64,000 bases of DNA from an uncultured Lachnoclostridium sp. (GCA_948330435.1 CAOJBY010000007.1:1-64000), one strand, 5' to 3'. Shown: positions 1-8,423, numbered from the stretch's first letter. The notes: generated by a model from the letters alone, not told the origin. Program-made: numbers and translations.

Positions 1-456
1 ATTTTTATTATCCAACATGTGCTGGATAAGGTCTTGTGGGACTGGTGGAATCAGCACCAAACCCGGATGACAGAGGAAATGTCTCCTTTTTACATCGGCT
101 GCTCCCTGCCAAAGAAATTGGACGAAATGCGGAAAGTCCGCCAGAGAATGGAGCAGTGGCTGGTCCCCATCTCGTCAAAGGCGGAGCTTATACGGGTGGA
201 ACTGTCCAGAAAGAATGCAGGGCCGGAGGATTATGTGGTCTATGCTTATACGGACCCGGAGAAAATCCTGCTGCTCCTATCCTTTCGTGCCCAGGAAAAA
301 TATGGGATGATCACCAGGGAGCCGGTTCCCTATTCCTTTGCCGAACAGGTGGAAAAAAAGACCGGGATGCTGTTCTGGTCCTGGAATGGACAGGGCCGGG
401 AACGGATGGAGGAAAAAGAAAAGGAAATGCAGGCGGCGGGCCTGTTTAAAAGGTGA
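1..456 (+). CDS. Hypothetical protein, 5' end outside window
   Basis: The frame is open from the first base of the window to the TGA at 454-456. A GTG at 19 is possible, but no ribosome site precedes it, so the true start is probably outside the window. The visible product is about 150 residues, soluble and charged, with no signal peptide or membrane segment (DWWNQHQTRM early, a KEKEMQAAGLFKR tail). I do not recognise a family. The next gene starts within a few bases and is SUKH-like, so the two are probably co-transcribed. The setting suggests a role next to immunity-type proteins, but this is context only. Confidence 0.6.
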   Translation: MFIIQHVLDKVLWDWWNQHQTRMTEEMSPFYIGCSLPKKLDEMRKVRQRMEQWLVPISSKAELIRVELSRKNAGPEDYVVYAYTDPEKILLLLSFRAQEKYGMITREPVPYSFAEQVEKKTGMLFWSWNGQGRERMEEKEKEMQAAGLFKR

Positions 457-461
457 AAAAT

Positions 462-1343
462 ATGTACGCAATCGAAAAGGAACTAAAGATACTCCGGCAG
501 TTCATCCGTCCGCAGCATATGGACAGCCTGGGAAAATGGAAATGCTATTCAGAGGATGAAATCTCCCAGGCAGAAAAACGGATGCGTGTGAAGCTGCCCC
601 GTCCCATCCGGGATATTTACCGGTACATGGCAGACCTGTTAGTTACAAGCGGTTATCTGCGTCCGTTGGAGCTTCTGCACTGTGAGGGAAAATATCTGGG
701 ATTTTTTCTAGCTCCCGGAGAAAGCGATATCATCGGGATACAAAGGGGCAAAGCTACCGGTGATTTATACATTTGGGAAGAAAATGATCCAAAAGAAATG
801 GCCTGGGAATATGAGGATGAACTGGAAACGGCCTGTGAGGAGGGGAACGAGGAGGGAAAGAAAAAAGCGGTGGCTGCTTATCAGAACTATTGGAAAAAGC
901 GGAATATCCCTTTGCTTCACGCTCCATTAAATGTACATAAACTGGAACATGAACCCCGATTTAACCGCAGCCTGGACGGATATGGGTTATTTCTGGTGCT
1001 CCATGCCATTCGGGAGTGGGAAGAAATGACGTGGCATGAACATACCGATGAACCGACCTGCCTGTTCAGTGATTTTTTTCCAGCAGAGTTTTCAACGGAG
1101 TATTTCCAAAACATAGCCCGCCGGATCAAGGAGGATTTTAACCCCCTCTCCGATCATCCGGAACTGATGGAACTGGGCGATTTTCCTTTGCAGATGGCAT
1201 ATGTCCACAAAAATCAGGATGCTTTGCTGATTCTCGGACAGGAGCCGGTCTCTTTTATGCTGCTGACTAAGGCGGCGGCCGGGCGTGATCTTCTTGAAAA
1301 GCTTCAGGAACAGACCGGCCTGGCTTTTCAAGTGGGATTTTAG
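462..1343 (+). CDS. SUKH/SMI1-KNR4-like protein
   Basis: About 293 residues, soluble. The N-terminal third (ISQAEKRMRVKLPRPIRDIYR, then GKYLGFFLAPGESDIIGI) has the pattern of the SMI1/KNR4 (SUKH) fold: a helix ending in LP..I...Y followed by a strand-rich segment. SUKH proteins are often immunity proteins against contact-dependent or secreted nuclease toxins. The C-terminal half is not recognised. ATG at 462 is preferred over GTG at 453 because AAAGGTG sits 7-8 bases before it. The start lies just after the stop of the upstream gene. No toxin gene is visible, so an immunity role is inference. Confidence 0.6.
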   Translation: MYAIEKELKILRQFIRPQHMDSLGKWKCYSEDEISQAEKRMRVKLPRPIRDIYRYMADLLVTSGYLRPLELLHCEGKYLGFFLAPGESDIIGIQRGKATGDLYIWEENDPKEMAWEYEDELETACEEGNEEGKKKAVAAYQNYWKKRNIPLLHAPLNVHKLEHEPRFNRSLDGYGLFLVLHAIREWEEMTWHEHTDEPTCLFSDFFPAEFSTEYFQNIARRIKEDFNPLSDHPELMELGDFPLQMAYVHKNQDALLILGQEPVSFMLLTKAAAGRDLLEKLQEQTGLAFQVGF

Positions 1344-1392
1344 AAATAGATTGGCTGTACGAAAAATGATAAAGCTGACAAGGGGACAGATA

Positions 1393-2550
1393 ATGAGAAA
1401 AAAGAACAAAACCGGAAAACGGTTGCGGTTTGTACCACTCATATTGGGGCTATATGGAGCATATCTGGGCTTTGGCCTGGTACTCATAGGTCTTTCCGAA
1501 ATGAACGAGGGGATAGGCGTTGTCCGGCTTCTCATAGGAATAGGTCTGGCGGGCTTTGGGCTGCTTGGAATATGGGACGGGGTGCGTGATCTGGTGGGGC
1601 CGGATAAAAAGCCGGAACAGGCACCGAAGAGCCAGTTTATTCTAACGGACACATCCGGAAACAGAAGCTCCAATGTTACGGTGGAGACTTTATATAAGCA
1701 GTTGGAAAGCATGATGGAAAGTGAGAAAGGGGGCCTTATCACACTCCAGTTCCTGCCGCCTTTAGCCGCAGAGGAGATCGGGAACATAAGCCAGATTTTT
1801 TGTATGTATCAGGAAACCTTTCTGTTGACGGCATTTTTGGATGAATCCAAAGGCGGATACGAATCGTACTATAAGAGTGCGGATTTTGACGAGACAAAGA
1901 ATTGGTTTGAAAAACTCCTGTCTGGCAATGCGGATCTTTCGGGATGGAAGAAAAAGGAAAATATTCAGCCGTGGGAGGAAGAGGATGCCGGTTCTGGGAA
2001 AGCCGATACTGGTTTAGACGAAAAGGACTCCCATTTTGAGGAAGAAGCCCCCCGCTTTGAAGAAGCAGAAGACATGCCGGAAGTTGCAGAAGAGACTGTG
2101 GAAGTCACAGAAGAGACCGTGGAAGCTTTCTGGCATCAGCTTCAGAGAGACCAGAAGAATCAAATGCGGAACTGGTGTCAATACCTGATTATTTTCGGAG
2201 AGAGCTGGCATGATGAACACAGGTTTTTCTCCGCCCGGGATGTGGAACTGACCATTGAGGGTATCCATGAGGGAAAATACACAAAAGCACTCCTGGAATG
2301 GGGAACAAACGCCTTTGATCTGTTTCCCGGCCTGCAAAATGACCTGATGGTGATTTTTTGTACCAATAACACAGGAAAAGGGCAGACCCGATTTCTGGCA
2401 AAAGAGGGAACTGTGACGCAGGTGAAATTCTGGATGGTCAATTATCTGGACCACGGCTTTTTAGAAGAAATGAACGGCTGGGCCGACATCACCGCCCAGA
2501 TCGAAAAGCTAACCGCCAGGATGGAAAAAGAAAAGAGAAAGTCCAGATGA
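1393..2550 (+). CDS. Two-TM membrane protein with acidic cytoplasmic domain
   Basis: About 385 residues. ATG at 1393 is chosen because AGGGG at 1381-1385 precedes it at good spacing; upstream ATGs at 1285 and 1366 lack this. After a basic stretch (RKKNKTGKRLR) come two hydrophobic helices, roughly residues 15-34 and 45-65, then a long soluble region. The middle (about 200-250) is low-complexity and acidic, with repeated EE(T/A)VEVTEETVE. The last 130 residues look globular. I do not recognise a family. It follows the SUKH-like gene on the same strand, and a structured repeat lies directly downstream. Confidence 0.6.
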   Translation: MRKKNKTGKRLRFVPLILGLYGAYLGFGLVLIGLSEMNEGIGVVRLLIGIGLAGFGLLGIWDGVRDLVGPDKKPEQAPKSQFILTDTSGNRSSNVTVETLYKQLESMMESEKGGLITLQFLPPLAAEEIGNISQIFCMYQETFLLTAFLDESKGGYESYYKSADFDETKNWFEKLLSGNADLSGWKKKENIQPWEEEDAGSGKADTGLDEKDSHFEEEAPRFEEAEDMPEVAEETVEVTEETVEAFWHQLQRDQKNQMRNWCQYLIIFGESWHDEHRFFSARDVELTIEGIHEGKYTKALLEWGTNAFDLFPGLQNDLMVIFCTNNTGKGQTRFLAKEGTVTQVKFWMVNYLDHGFLEEMNGWADITAQIEKLTARMEKEKRKSR

Positions 2551-2560
2551 GAAATGTCAA

Positions 2561-2699
2561 ACTGGCAGGATATTACGGGACTGGAATCAGTAATATCCTG
2601 CCAGTGCACAGATCGATTTACAGACACATCTTTTTGTGGCTGGAAATCGATCTATATAAGGGTGCACTGAAAGGATATTACGGAACTAAAATAGGAGGA
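2561..2699 (+). repeat. Structured hairpin element, copy A
   Basis: A compound palindrome fills the gap before the Sel1 gene. Arms at 2561-2576 and 2590-2605 are perfect 16-bp inverted repeats around a 13-base loop. A second stem pairs AGATCGATTT (2610-2619) with AAATCGATCT (2644-2653), with a GTGCAC pair outside it. A partial copy of the first arm (GGATATTACGGAACT, 2673 onward) runs into the AGGAGG ribosome site. The core from CAGTGCACAG to GTGCACTG is clearly related to the element at 28298-28393. I know of no named family that it belongs to. Confidence 0.75.
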
Positions 2700-2710
2700 G
2701 AAGCAAGGGA

Positions 2711-3946
2711 ATGTATTTTAGCGATGTAGTGGATAAGGCCATTGAGGATCTCTATTATTGCTGCGACAACGACAAGGCAAAAGCGGCCGCAGATGCACTA
2801 TTGTCTGCGGCAAAGGACGGCGATGGGGATGCCTGCTATTTTCTTTCCCGCTGCTTTTCCGGCTCCTGCTACAGTTGGGAATACCACCCCTTTGAAGAAA
2901 ACGAAGCGGCGGCCTATGCCATGCTCCACCAGGCGATCTCCCTGGGGAGTGCCGCTGCGGTTCTGGGGGCGTTGCGTATGGATATGCTGACGCCGAAGCT
3001 TCGGGAGATCATGCCCTTTGACAGCCTTGGGGAAGCCTGGGAGGAAATTTTGGAAAAAGCCGAAAAGGGCTGTGCATTCTGCCAGTACATGATCGGGAAC
3101 ACCTATTATTTTCTGGATATCATAGAGATCGAGGAGCACAAGGAAAGTGATTTTGCAAATAAGAAAGCCTGGAACGCCTGGAAACGGCTGCAGATGGAAC
3201 AGAGCATCCCCTGGTTTGAAAAGTCATTTTCCGGGGGCATGATTCTGGCGGGCCGGAATTACTGCCATTATTATCAGTATGGCCGGGGAGATTACATTTT
3301 GCCGGAGCCGGAGAAGGCGGTGCCGATTATGCGGCAGGGTGCGGAACGGGGCTATCCGGAGTGGATGTACGCCTACGCCAACCACCTGGCCTACACCGAT
3401 GATAATTTCAAAGATGCCCTCCCCTGGGCACAAAAAGCGGCCGAAGCCGGACACCTGTGGGGCTGGCATATCGTGGGGGATATTTACTGGGACGGTAAGA
3501 CGGTAGAGCGTAATCTTCCCTATTCCATAGAGTGCTACGAAAAAACTGCCAGCTATGGCAACGACAGCTACGCCTGCCGCCAACTGGGACGTTTGTATTT
3601 CCACGGGTGGGGTACGGAAACTGACTATGCACGGGCGGTTCAATGGCTTGAGGGGGATGAGGAACCGCAATATGTCAAATACGATCTGCTTGGAATCTGT
3701 TATCTCCTGGGGTATGGATGCAGACAGGACTTGGCAAAGGGAAAAGCATTCCTGGAGAGAAGTGAGGATTCGCCTTATAAAAGCTATGGCCTGGGGATGA
3801 TGTATGCCGAGGGGCTCGGTGTGTGGGAGAACATTGAGAAAGGCGTGGAGTATCTGAAAAAGGCGGGAAATTACGGCCCGGCGGTAGAAGCACTGAAGCA
3901 TTATAAGAAAAGCCTGTTTGGGGTATGGCGGAGGAAATCTAATTAG
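2711..3946 (+). CDS. Sel1-like repeat protein
   Basis: 411 residues, soluble. It is built of tandem Sel1-type TPR repeats: GDACYFLSRCFSG, CAFCQYMIGNTYYF, AGHLWGWHIVGDIYWDG, DSYACRQLGRLYFHGWG, KYDLLGICYLLGYG, KSYGLGMMYAEGLG. These follow the family rule of A..LG..Y..G. Sel1 proteins are alpha-solenoid scaffolds for protein-protein contacts; no catalytic motif is seen. The start follows AGGAGG within the 3' end of the hairpin element, so the element forms the leader of this gene. It sits in the presumed immunity array, where Sel1 proteins are also found. Its specific partner is unknown. Confidence 0.85.
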   Translation: MYFSDVVDKAIEDLYYCCDNDKAKAAADALLSAAKDGDGDACYFLSRCFSGSCYSWEYHPFEENEAAAYAMLHQAISLGSAAAVLGALRMDMLTPKLREIMPFDSLGEAWEEILEKAEKGCAFCQYMIGNTYYFLDIIEIEEHKESDFANKKAWNAWKRLQMEQSIPWFEKSFSGGMILAGRNYCHYYQYGRGDYILPEPEKAVPIMRQGAERGYPEWMYAYANHLAYTDDNFKDALPWAQKAAEAGHLWGWHIVGDIYWDGKTVERNLPYSIECYEKTASYGNDSYACRQLGRLYFHGWGTETDYARAVQWLEGDEEPQYVKYDLLGICYLLGYGCRQDLAKGKAFLERSEDSPYKSYGLGMMYAEGLGVWENIEKGVEYLKKAGNYGPAVEALKHYKKSLFGVWRRKSN

Positions 3947-4106
3947 CTGTCGTTTTTGCCGCTGAGTATTAGCTGCTTGCATATTTGCTGAATCCTTAAC
4001 ATCCGTTATAAAATGCCGATGTATGTAATAAGAATAAAATGTTTCAAAGGGAACCGGCAAGTGGCGTATCTATGACCGTTGGCAGGCGGGGAACAGGAGG
4101 TATACG

Positions 4107-4544
4107 ATGACTATTACGCAGATATTGCAAAATCAACAGCAGCAGCGGGTGAGCGATATGTCCCAGAGAACCCAGAGCAAGCCCCATGTCAATCCCTATG
4201 GCACACCCGGCATGAGCCTGAACGATGCAGGCGATTATCGGAAAATTGTTCCTGTGGACGAGGGTGTGGCACAGCAGGTCCGGCAGATAGCTTTTGACCA
4301 CATGAAAAATGGCTTCGGAGTGAGTGACGGCGAGGACATCAGTCAGGTTATTCGGGATTACACCATGTCACTGGCACCGGAGCAGAGGCTTAGTGCATCC
4401 TGGACGCTGAATGAGATCTTCCACAGGGAGGCGGCCCGGCTGGGGGAGTATGTCCATCAGTACGATCCGAACTGGGACTGGGGAAAGCCCTTTGATACCA
4501 GTATTTTAGACGGCTATCGGCAGGGTGTGGATATGCAGATATAA
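4107..4544 (+). CDS. Hypothetical protein, Q-rich N-terminus
   Basis: 145 residues, soluble, no signal peptide. The N-terminus is Gln-rich (ITQILQNQQQQRVSD), followed by NPYGTPGMSLNDAGDYRK and a helical central part, ending in Trp/Asp-rich NWDWGKPFDTSILDGYRQG. The start ATG follows a strong AGGAGG. The 160 bp upstream of it is free of genes. I do not recognise a family. The presence of two other small soluble proteins of unknown role at 7990 and 16442 is worth noting, but no sequence similarity between them is obvious by eye. Confidence 0.6.
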   Translation: MTITQILQNQQQQRVSDMSQRTQSKPHVNPYGTPGMSLNDAGDYRKIVPVDEGVAQQVRQIAFDHMKNGFGVSDGEDISQVIRDYTMSLAPEQRLSASWTLNEIFHREAARLGEYVHQYDPNWDWGKPFDTSILDGYRQGVDMQI

Positions 4545-4619
4545 TTATTTTGGGGAAAATAACAGTTACAATATTTAAAATTCCTAGGAATGGATCATTG
4601 ATTTATAAAGGGGAATGAG

Positions 4620-5162
4620 ATGTTACAAATTGAAATCGAAAAGGGTATCGAAATCGAAAAAGATTTGATAAAAAAATATGAATCAATATTACCCGGGGAA
4701 TTGTTAGAAATTTGGGAAAATTATGGGCAGGCTAATTTACTTGATGGTTATCTAAGGGTAATCAATCCGGAAGAATATCAAGTATTACTTACTGAGACAT
4801 ATTTTCGAGGTAAAGTTTCTATTCCAATAATGACTACAGCTTTTGGTGATATTATTACATTAGAAAAAGGCGAATATATAGGGATAGTTAGGTATAAAAA
4901 CGGAAATTTTATTATAGCCGTAGATGGTTTTGACCTTTTTATTCAGAATCTCACAGATGATTATTTTGTAAAAAAGTATTTGCAGATTCCACAATATGAA
5001 GAAGCAGTAAAGAGATTAGGAAAGCTAGAACAGGATGAATGTTTTGGTTATGTACCACTATTAGGGTTGGGTGGTAGTGAAAAGGTTGAAAATTTAAATA
5101 AAGTGAATACCAAAGTGCATATAGAACTGATAACGCAATTAGCAGGGCGGATAGGTATGTAG
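4620..5162 (+). CDS. GAD-like/DUF1851 protein, likely immunity protein
   Basis: 180 residues. The first part (IWENYGQANLLDGYLRVINPEEY) matches the GAD-like domain, and the second (FGDIITLEKGEYIGIVRYKNG) with the closing FGYVPLLGLGGSEKVENLNK and HIELITQLAGRIG is typical of DUF1851, the C-terminal part of Tdi1-type immunity proteins. Such proteins neutralise cognate secreted effectors in the cytoplasm. The start follows AAAGGGGAA. Base composition is clearly more A+T-rich than in the genes before it, which suggests recent acquisition. The next gene begins 5 bases later, so the two form a pair. No toxin is visible nearby. Confidence 0.8.
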   Translation: MLQIEIEKGIEIEKDLIKKYESILPGELLEIWENYGQANLLDGYLRVINPEEYQVLLTETYFRGKVSIPIMTTAFGDIITLEKGEYIGIVRYKNGNFIIAVDGFDLFIQNLTDDYFVKKYLQIPQYEEAVKRLGKLEQDECFGYVPLLGLGGSEKVENLNKVNTKVHIELITQLAGRIGM

Positions 5163-5167
5163 TAAGG

Positions 5168-5701
5168 ATGAAACATAAATATTTTGGAAAAAAAGATATG
5201 TGGAAATGGGAAACGAACAGTATTCTCTATTCGAAATCTCCATATGTCCCGCCAAAAGATATTTTTCAGGCGGTCTGTAATGATATTGGGCGGTACTATC
5301 AAGGGAAAGAACTGCAATATGTGAAATCAAAGAGAGAATTGCGGTGGAAAGGGAACAACCTTTGGTGTAAATTCGGTTTTTGGTCCTCCCATCATAACAT
5401 AAGAGGTGAATGGGTAAATCTGGAAATTGTGACAAGCCTTTTTGCAATCAATACATCGGATATGGAGCGAAACGGTGTATTAAGTCTTGGCTTTAGACCA
5501 AAAAATTTTAATGTTTATGGGATCGAATTGAAATTGTTTGATGAGATTGTTTCTTACATAGACAGTACAATTACGAGGGTGAAAGAGCTAGATACAAAAG
5601 CAGGACTGGAAAAATTTCTATTGACAATGGAAAACCCCATTTTGTGTGAAAAGGACCCCAACAACCTGCAATATTTAAAATTGCTTGGAATTGATAAATA
5701 A
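5168..5701 (+). CDS. Hypothetical protein, likely immunity-associated
   Basis: 177 residues, soluble. The segment GRYYQGKELQYVKSKRELRWKG followed by FGFWSSHHN and WVNLEIVTSLFA resembles proteins of the DUF4304-like type that occur in toxin-immunity loci; this is a resemblance, not a firm match. It starts 5 bases after the GAD-like gene with a TAAGGA ribosome site and shares that gene's low G+C content, so both probably arrived together. A GTACAC repeat and a terminator follow directly. Confidence 0.55.
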   Translation: MKHKYFGKKDMWKWETNSILYSKSPYVPPKDIFQAVCNDIGRYYQGKELQYVKSKRELRWKGNNLWCKFGFWSSHHNIRGEWVNLEIVTSLFAINTSDMERNGVLSLGFRPKNFNVYGIELKLFDEIVSYIDSTITRVKELDTKAGLEKFLLTMENPILCEKDPNNLQYLKLLGIDK

Positions 5702-5707
5702 TACATA

Positions 5708-5728
5708 GGTCCCCTTGTACACTGAGGG
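5708..5728 (+). repeat. GTACAC palindromic repeat, copy 1
   Basis: CCCCTTGTACACTGAGGG with flanking GGT lies just after the stop of the 5168 gene. The same 18 bases occur at 49923-49940, and a longer inverted pair occurs at 58808-58854. After the repeat both copy 1 and copy 2 continue into AAAGGAAAATG. Confidence 0.7.
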
Positions 5729-5744
5729 CAGCAAAGGAAAATGA

Positions 5745-5780
5745 GTTTGTCTAAGTCCACTTGGACAAGCTTATTTTTTA
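5745..5780 (+). terminator. Rho-independent terminator
   Basis: Bases 5745-5755 pair with 5760-5770 in an 11-bp stem (two G-T pairs) with a 4-base loop, followed by TTATTTTTTA. It would end transcription of the 4620-5701 genes before the two-component pair. Confidence 0.8.
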
Positions 5781-5825
5781 TACGGAACCGATAGACAATG
5801 TCTGATAAAAGGCGGATTACAGCGG

Positions 5826-6539
5826 ATGGTAAAGACAATGCTTGCAATTGCTATATGTGAAGACGAAGAATATATATTAGAAAAATTGTGTAAAAAGACA
5901 GAAAAATACATAAAGAAGAAACACTTAAATGCCAATGTCCGAACGTTTCTATCCGGCGAGGAACTGTTAAAAGAAAACATTGCTTTTGATATTGTTCTTT
6001 TGGATCTGAAGCTTCCGGGCATGAACGGAATGGAAGTGGCAAAACAGCTTACACATAACAGCCGTATCATTTTTATAACCTCTTATGGGGAGTATGCCTT
6101 AGCCGCATTTGATGTGAATGCCGTACATTATCTGCTCAAGCCCGTAACGGAAGAACGCCTTTCCCTGGCATTAGACCGGGCATTTGAGCGATTGGAACAA
6201 AGGAATGATAACGTATTCGCACTTGTAAAAGCAGGAAAAACACAAATCATTCCTATACAGGATATTCTGTACTGTGAAGTATTCAACCATCAGGTCTGTA
6301 TCCATACAACACAGAATACATACGATTATTCCGGAACCCTGGATATGCTGGAGAAAGAATTGGATGAATGTTTTTTTCGATGCCATAGAAGCTTTCTTGT
6401 AAATATGAGTTCTGTTGTCGGGCAGGAAAAGGGGATGGTCATGCTCTCAAATGGAGACAGGATACTCTTATCAAGAAGAAAACAATCGGAGTTTATGGAA
6501 AGGCTGTTAAAATTTTTGAAAAAAGAGGTTATAGTATGA
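5826..6539 (+). CDS. LytTR-family response regulator (AgrA-like)
   Basis: 237 residues. The N-terminal receiver domain has the acidic pocket (CEDEE), the phospho-acceptor Asp60 in IVLLDLKLPGMNG, and the conserved Lys in LLKPV. The C-terminal half is a LytTR DNA-binding domain (IIPIQDILYCEVFNHQVCIHT to CHRSFLVNM). Members bind pairs of short direct repeats to activate peptide-signalling, bacteriocin or virulence genes. The start could be ATG 5826 or 5838; 5826 has a better-placed AAGGCGG. The stop overlaps the kinase start by ATGA, so the two are translationally coupled. No target promoter could be assigned. Confidence 0.9.
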   Translation: MVKTMLAIAICEDEEYILEKLCKKTEKYIKKKHLNANVRTFLSGEELLKENIAFDIVLLDLKLPGMNGMEVAKQLTHNSRIIFITSYGEYALAAFDVNAVHYLLKPVTEERLSLALDRAFERLEQRNDNVFALVKAGKTQIIPIQDILYCEVFNHQVCIHTTQNTYDYSGTLDMLEKELDECFFRCHRSFLVNMSSVVGQEKGMVMLSNGDRILLSRRKQSEFMERLLKFLKKEVIV

Positions 6540-7840
6540 AACAGGCACAGATTCTTTTTGCCGGATTTTATATCTGGTGGCTGTTTGTGAATGGCTGCAT
6601 CTATCTGGCGGAATTTCATTTTATACGGAATTTTACCGGGAGCCGGGAAAAGAAGTATATGGTGCCTTATGTTTTGTTAAGCGATTTGCTTACATTGGGG
6701 ATGATGTACGCTCAGAGTCCGGGTGTATTCCGGCTGATTCTGCATATGGGAATGCTCCTTTGCTTTTCCAGGCTTTTGTTAAAGCTGCGGTGGAGAGATA
6801 CGATTGCTCCCGCAATGATTGTTTTGACCTTGTCTTCCTTTATGGAGGGATTTCAGGCAATCTTTATGCGGTGGCTTGTACAAAAGAGCATTGGCGGGAA
6901 TATGGGGATGATACTTCAGATACTTACATCCGGAGTGCTGGCACTCTGTTTCATCCTGACATTACAAGTTGTCTCTAAAAAATACGCAGATACCGGAGAG
7001 CAAAAAATTGCTTCTTATCTGTACGCCCTGCTTTTACCGTGCGGCTTTATTGTGTGGGTCATCCGCAGCGGCCTTGGACTGGATATGTGGATGGATCAAT
7101 CGTTTGGCGGACAGTCAGATTTGTGGGCTCTTGTGTGGATCCTGGGAGCCTGTGCCGTATTTTTTATTATTTTAAGGCTGGTTCGCAGGATTATTACACT
7201 GTCCATACAGGAGACAGAGCAAAAGGCATTCCAGGATCAGATGAAAAAGCAGCATGTATATTTGGAAGAAGCGAAAAAAAGAAATGAACAGTACCGCATG
7301 TTTCAGCATGATATCAATAATCATTTTCTGGTGTTATCGGGATTGCTTCGGGAAAAGAGATTTCAGGAAGCCGAAGAATATATGGGCAAATTGCACAGGG
7401 CATCGGATAAGCTGCTTGTGGGGATTGAGACTGGCAATCCGGCTGTAGACGTTCTTTTAAGTGAAAAGATAAATTTTGCAAAGCTGAACCACATAGAGGT
7501 GAAGCAGGAAGTGCTGATTTCGCCGGACTGTACTGTGGAAGATATGGATTTGTGCATTCTTTTGGCAAATGCGATGGATAATGCCATACAGGCATGCGTG
7601 GGTGAAGACAATGCGGAGCCGGAGATAGCAATTGCCCTCCGCCAGAGACACGATTTTTTGATTATGGAAGTCGTAAATACTGTCGCTCATGGAAATGATA
7701 CGGTAGAATACGGAACCGGTTTAAACAATATAAAGCATGTCGTTGAAAAATATGAGGGAGTTATGGATATCGAGACAGGTAAAAATCATTTCCGCCTGTC
7801 CGTACTCCTGTGTCTCTTACCGTTTACGAAGCCAAAATGA
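6536..7840 (+). CDS. GHKL sensor histidine kinase (AgrC-like)
   Basis: 434 residues. Residues 1-220 contain about six membrane helices, as in AgrC/ComD-type receptors of peptide pheromones. A coiled stretch leads to the phospho-acceptor His258 in FQHDINNHF. The ATP-binding domain has the N-box LANAMDNAIQAC and a G-box GTGLNNIKHVVEKY. It overlaps the response regulator gene by 4 bases and is its natural partner. No agrB protease or pheromone precursor gene is visible nearby, so the ligand is unknown. Transcription continues towards the small gene at 7990 with no clear terminator. Confidence 0.9.
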   Translation: MKQAQILFAGFYIWWLFVNGCIYLAEFHFIRNFTGSREKKYMVPYVLLSDLLTLGMMYAQSPGVFRLILHMGMLLCFSRLLLKLRWRDTIAPAMIVLTLSSFMEGFQAIFMRWLVQKSIGGNMGMILQILTSGVLALCFILTLQVVSKKYADTGEQKIASYLYALLLPCGFIVWVIRSGLGLDMWMDQSFGGQSDLWALVWILGACAVFFIILRLVRRIITLSIQETEQKAFQDQMKKQHVYLEEAKKRNEQYRMFQHDINNHFLVLSGLLREKRFQEAEEYMGKLHRASDKLLVGIETGNPAVDVLLSEKINFAKLNHIEVKQEVLISPDCTVEDMDLCILLANAMDNAIQACVGEDNAEPEIAIALRQRHDFLIMEVVNTVAHGNDTVEYGTGLNNIKHVVEKYEGVMDIETGKNHFRLSVLLCLLPFTKPK

Positions 7841-7922
7841 CCGTTTGCGAGAACCTGCTTGTGGGAATTGGATTCTGTCCGATAGAGCTAGTGTAACGAA
7901 TATGAAGTTACTGGCAGTTCAT

Positions 7923-7960
7923 ATCGGAAATACGCACAAGAATTTCCAATACGGACTACG
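7923..7960 (+). promoter_or_regulatory. ATCGGAAAT-N10-ATTTCCAATA dyad, copy 1
   Basis: GGAAAT at 7926-7931 and ATTTCC at 7942-7947 form an inverted repeat with a 10-base spacer, followed by AATACGGACTAC. The same arrangement and spacing occurs at 16364-16400, also 40-80 bases before a small gene of unknown function. It may be an operator or a weak hairpin; the binding protein is unknown. Confidence 0.55.
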
Positions 7961-7989
7961 ATTATAAGATGAAATGGAGGCTGAGATTT

Positions 7990-8394
7990 ATGGTAAATCA
8001 AGTTAGGGTGGGTTATGTAAACCCACTGACAATGATGAAAAGCAGCAGGCAGGCAACGGATTTAAAGGCGGGAGCAAGGAAAGATGAGGAAAAAAAGCAA
8101 AAAGCCTTAGAAGCTGAAAAACAGCTTATTCAGAATTCCCTGCTTCTTATGAAAGGAACCTCCGGCAACGGGGAGACTTCAAAAGAAAATATCGAATTGT
8201 TGGAAAAGAAGTTAGAAGAAATCACGAATGAACTTAAGGCAAATAAAAATGAATCGGCAAAGTTCGTTGGGGCCGACGAACGGCAGGCAGAGGAAAGCGG
8301 CAGGCCGAAAGCGGTTCGTAATTTTGATCTGTATGAGAAAGAAAAGCGGGAACATGTTGCGGACCACAGACAAATATTTTATAATCAGGCATAG
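7990..8394 (+). CDS. Hypothetical coiled-coil protein
   Basis: 134 residues, highly charged, no signal peptide. The N-terminus is VNQVRVGYVNPLTMMKSSRQA. Residues 30-95 are Lys/Glu/Ala-rich and predicted helical or coiled coil (KDEEKKQKALEAEKQLIQ, then ELLEKKLEEITNELKANK). A tail near YEKEKREHVADHRQIFYNQA follows. ATG 7990 is chosen over ATG 7969 because GGAGG at 7974-7978 lies 11 bases before it. I do not recognise a family. A conserved GGAAAT/ATTTCC dyad lies just upstream. Confidence 0.6.
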   Translation: MVNQVRVGYVNPLTMMKSSRQATDLKAGARKDEEKKQKALEAEKQLIQNSLLLMKGTSGNGETSKENIELLEKKLEEITNELKANKNESAKFVGADERQAEESGRPKAVRNFDLYEKEKREHVADHRQIFYNQA

Positions 8395-8423
8395 AAACCA
8401 AATTTTCCAGGAGGTACAAACCA

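Noticed and set aside
1092..1787. Minus-strand frame of 231 codons across the SUKH-like and membrane protein genes
   Set aside because: It crosses two plus-strand genes in a tandem unit and has unlikely composition (Ser/Pro/Arg-rich).
3224..4060. Minus-strand frame of 278 codons opposite the Sel1 gene
   Set aside because: The plus strand has clear Sel1 repeats; the antisense frame lacks a start site and recognisable features.
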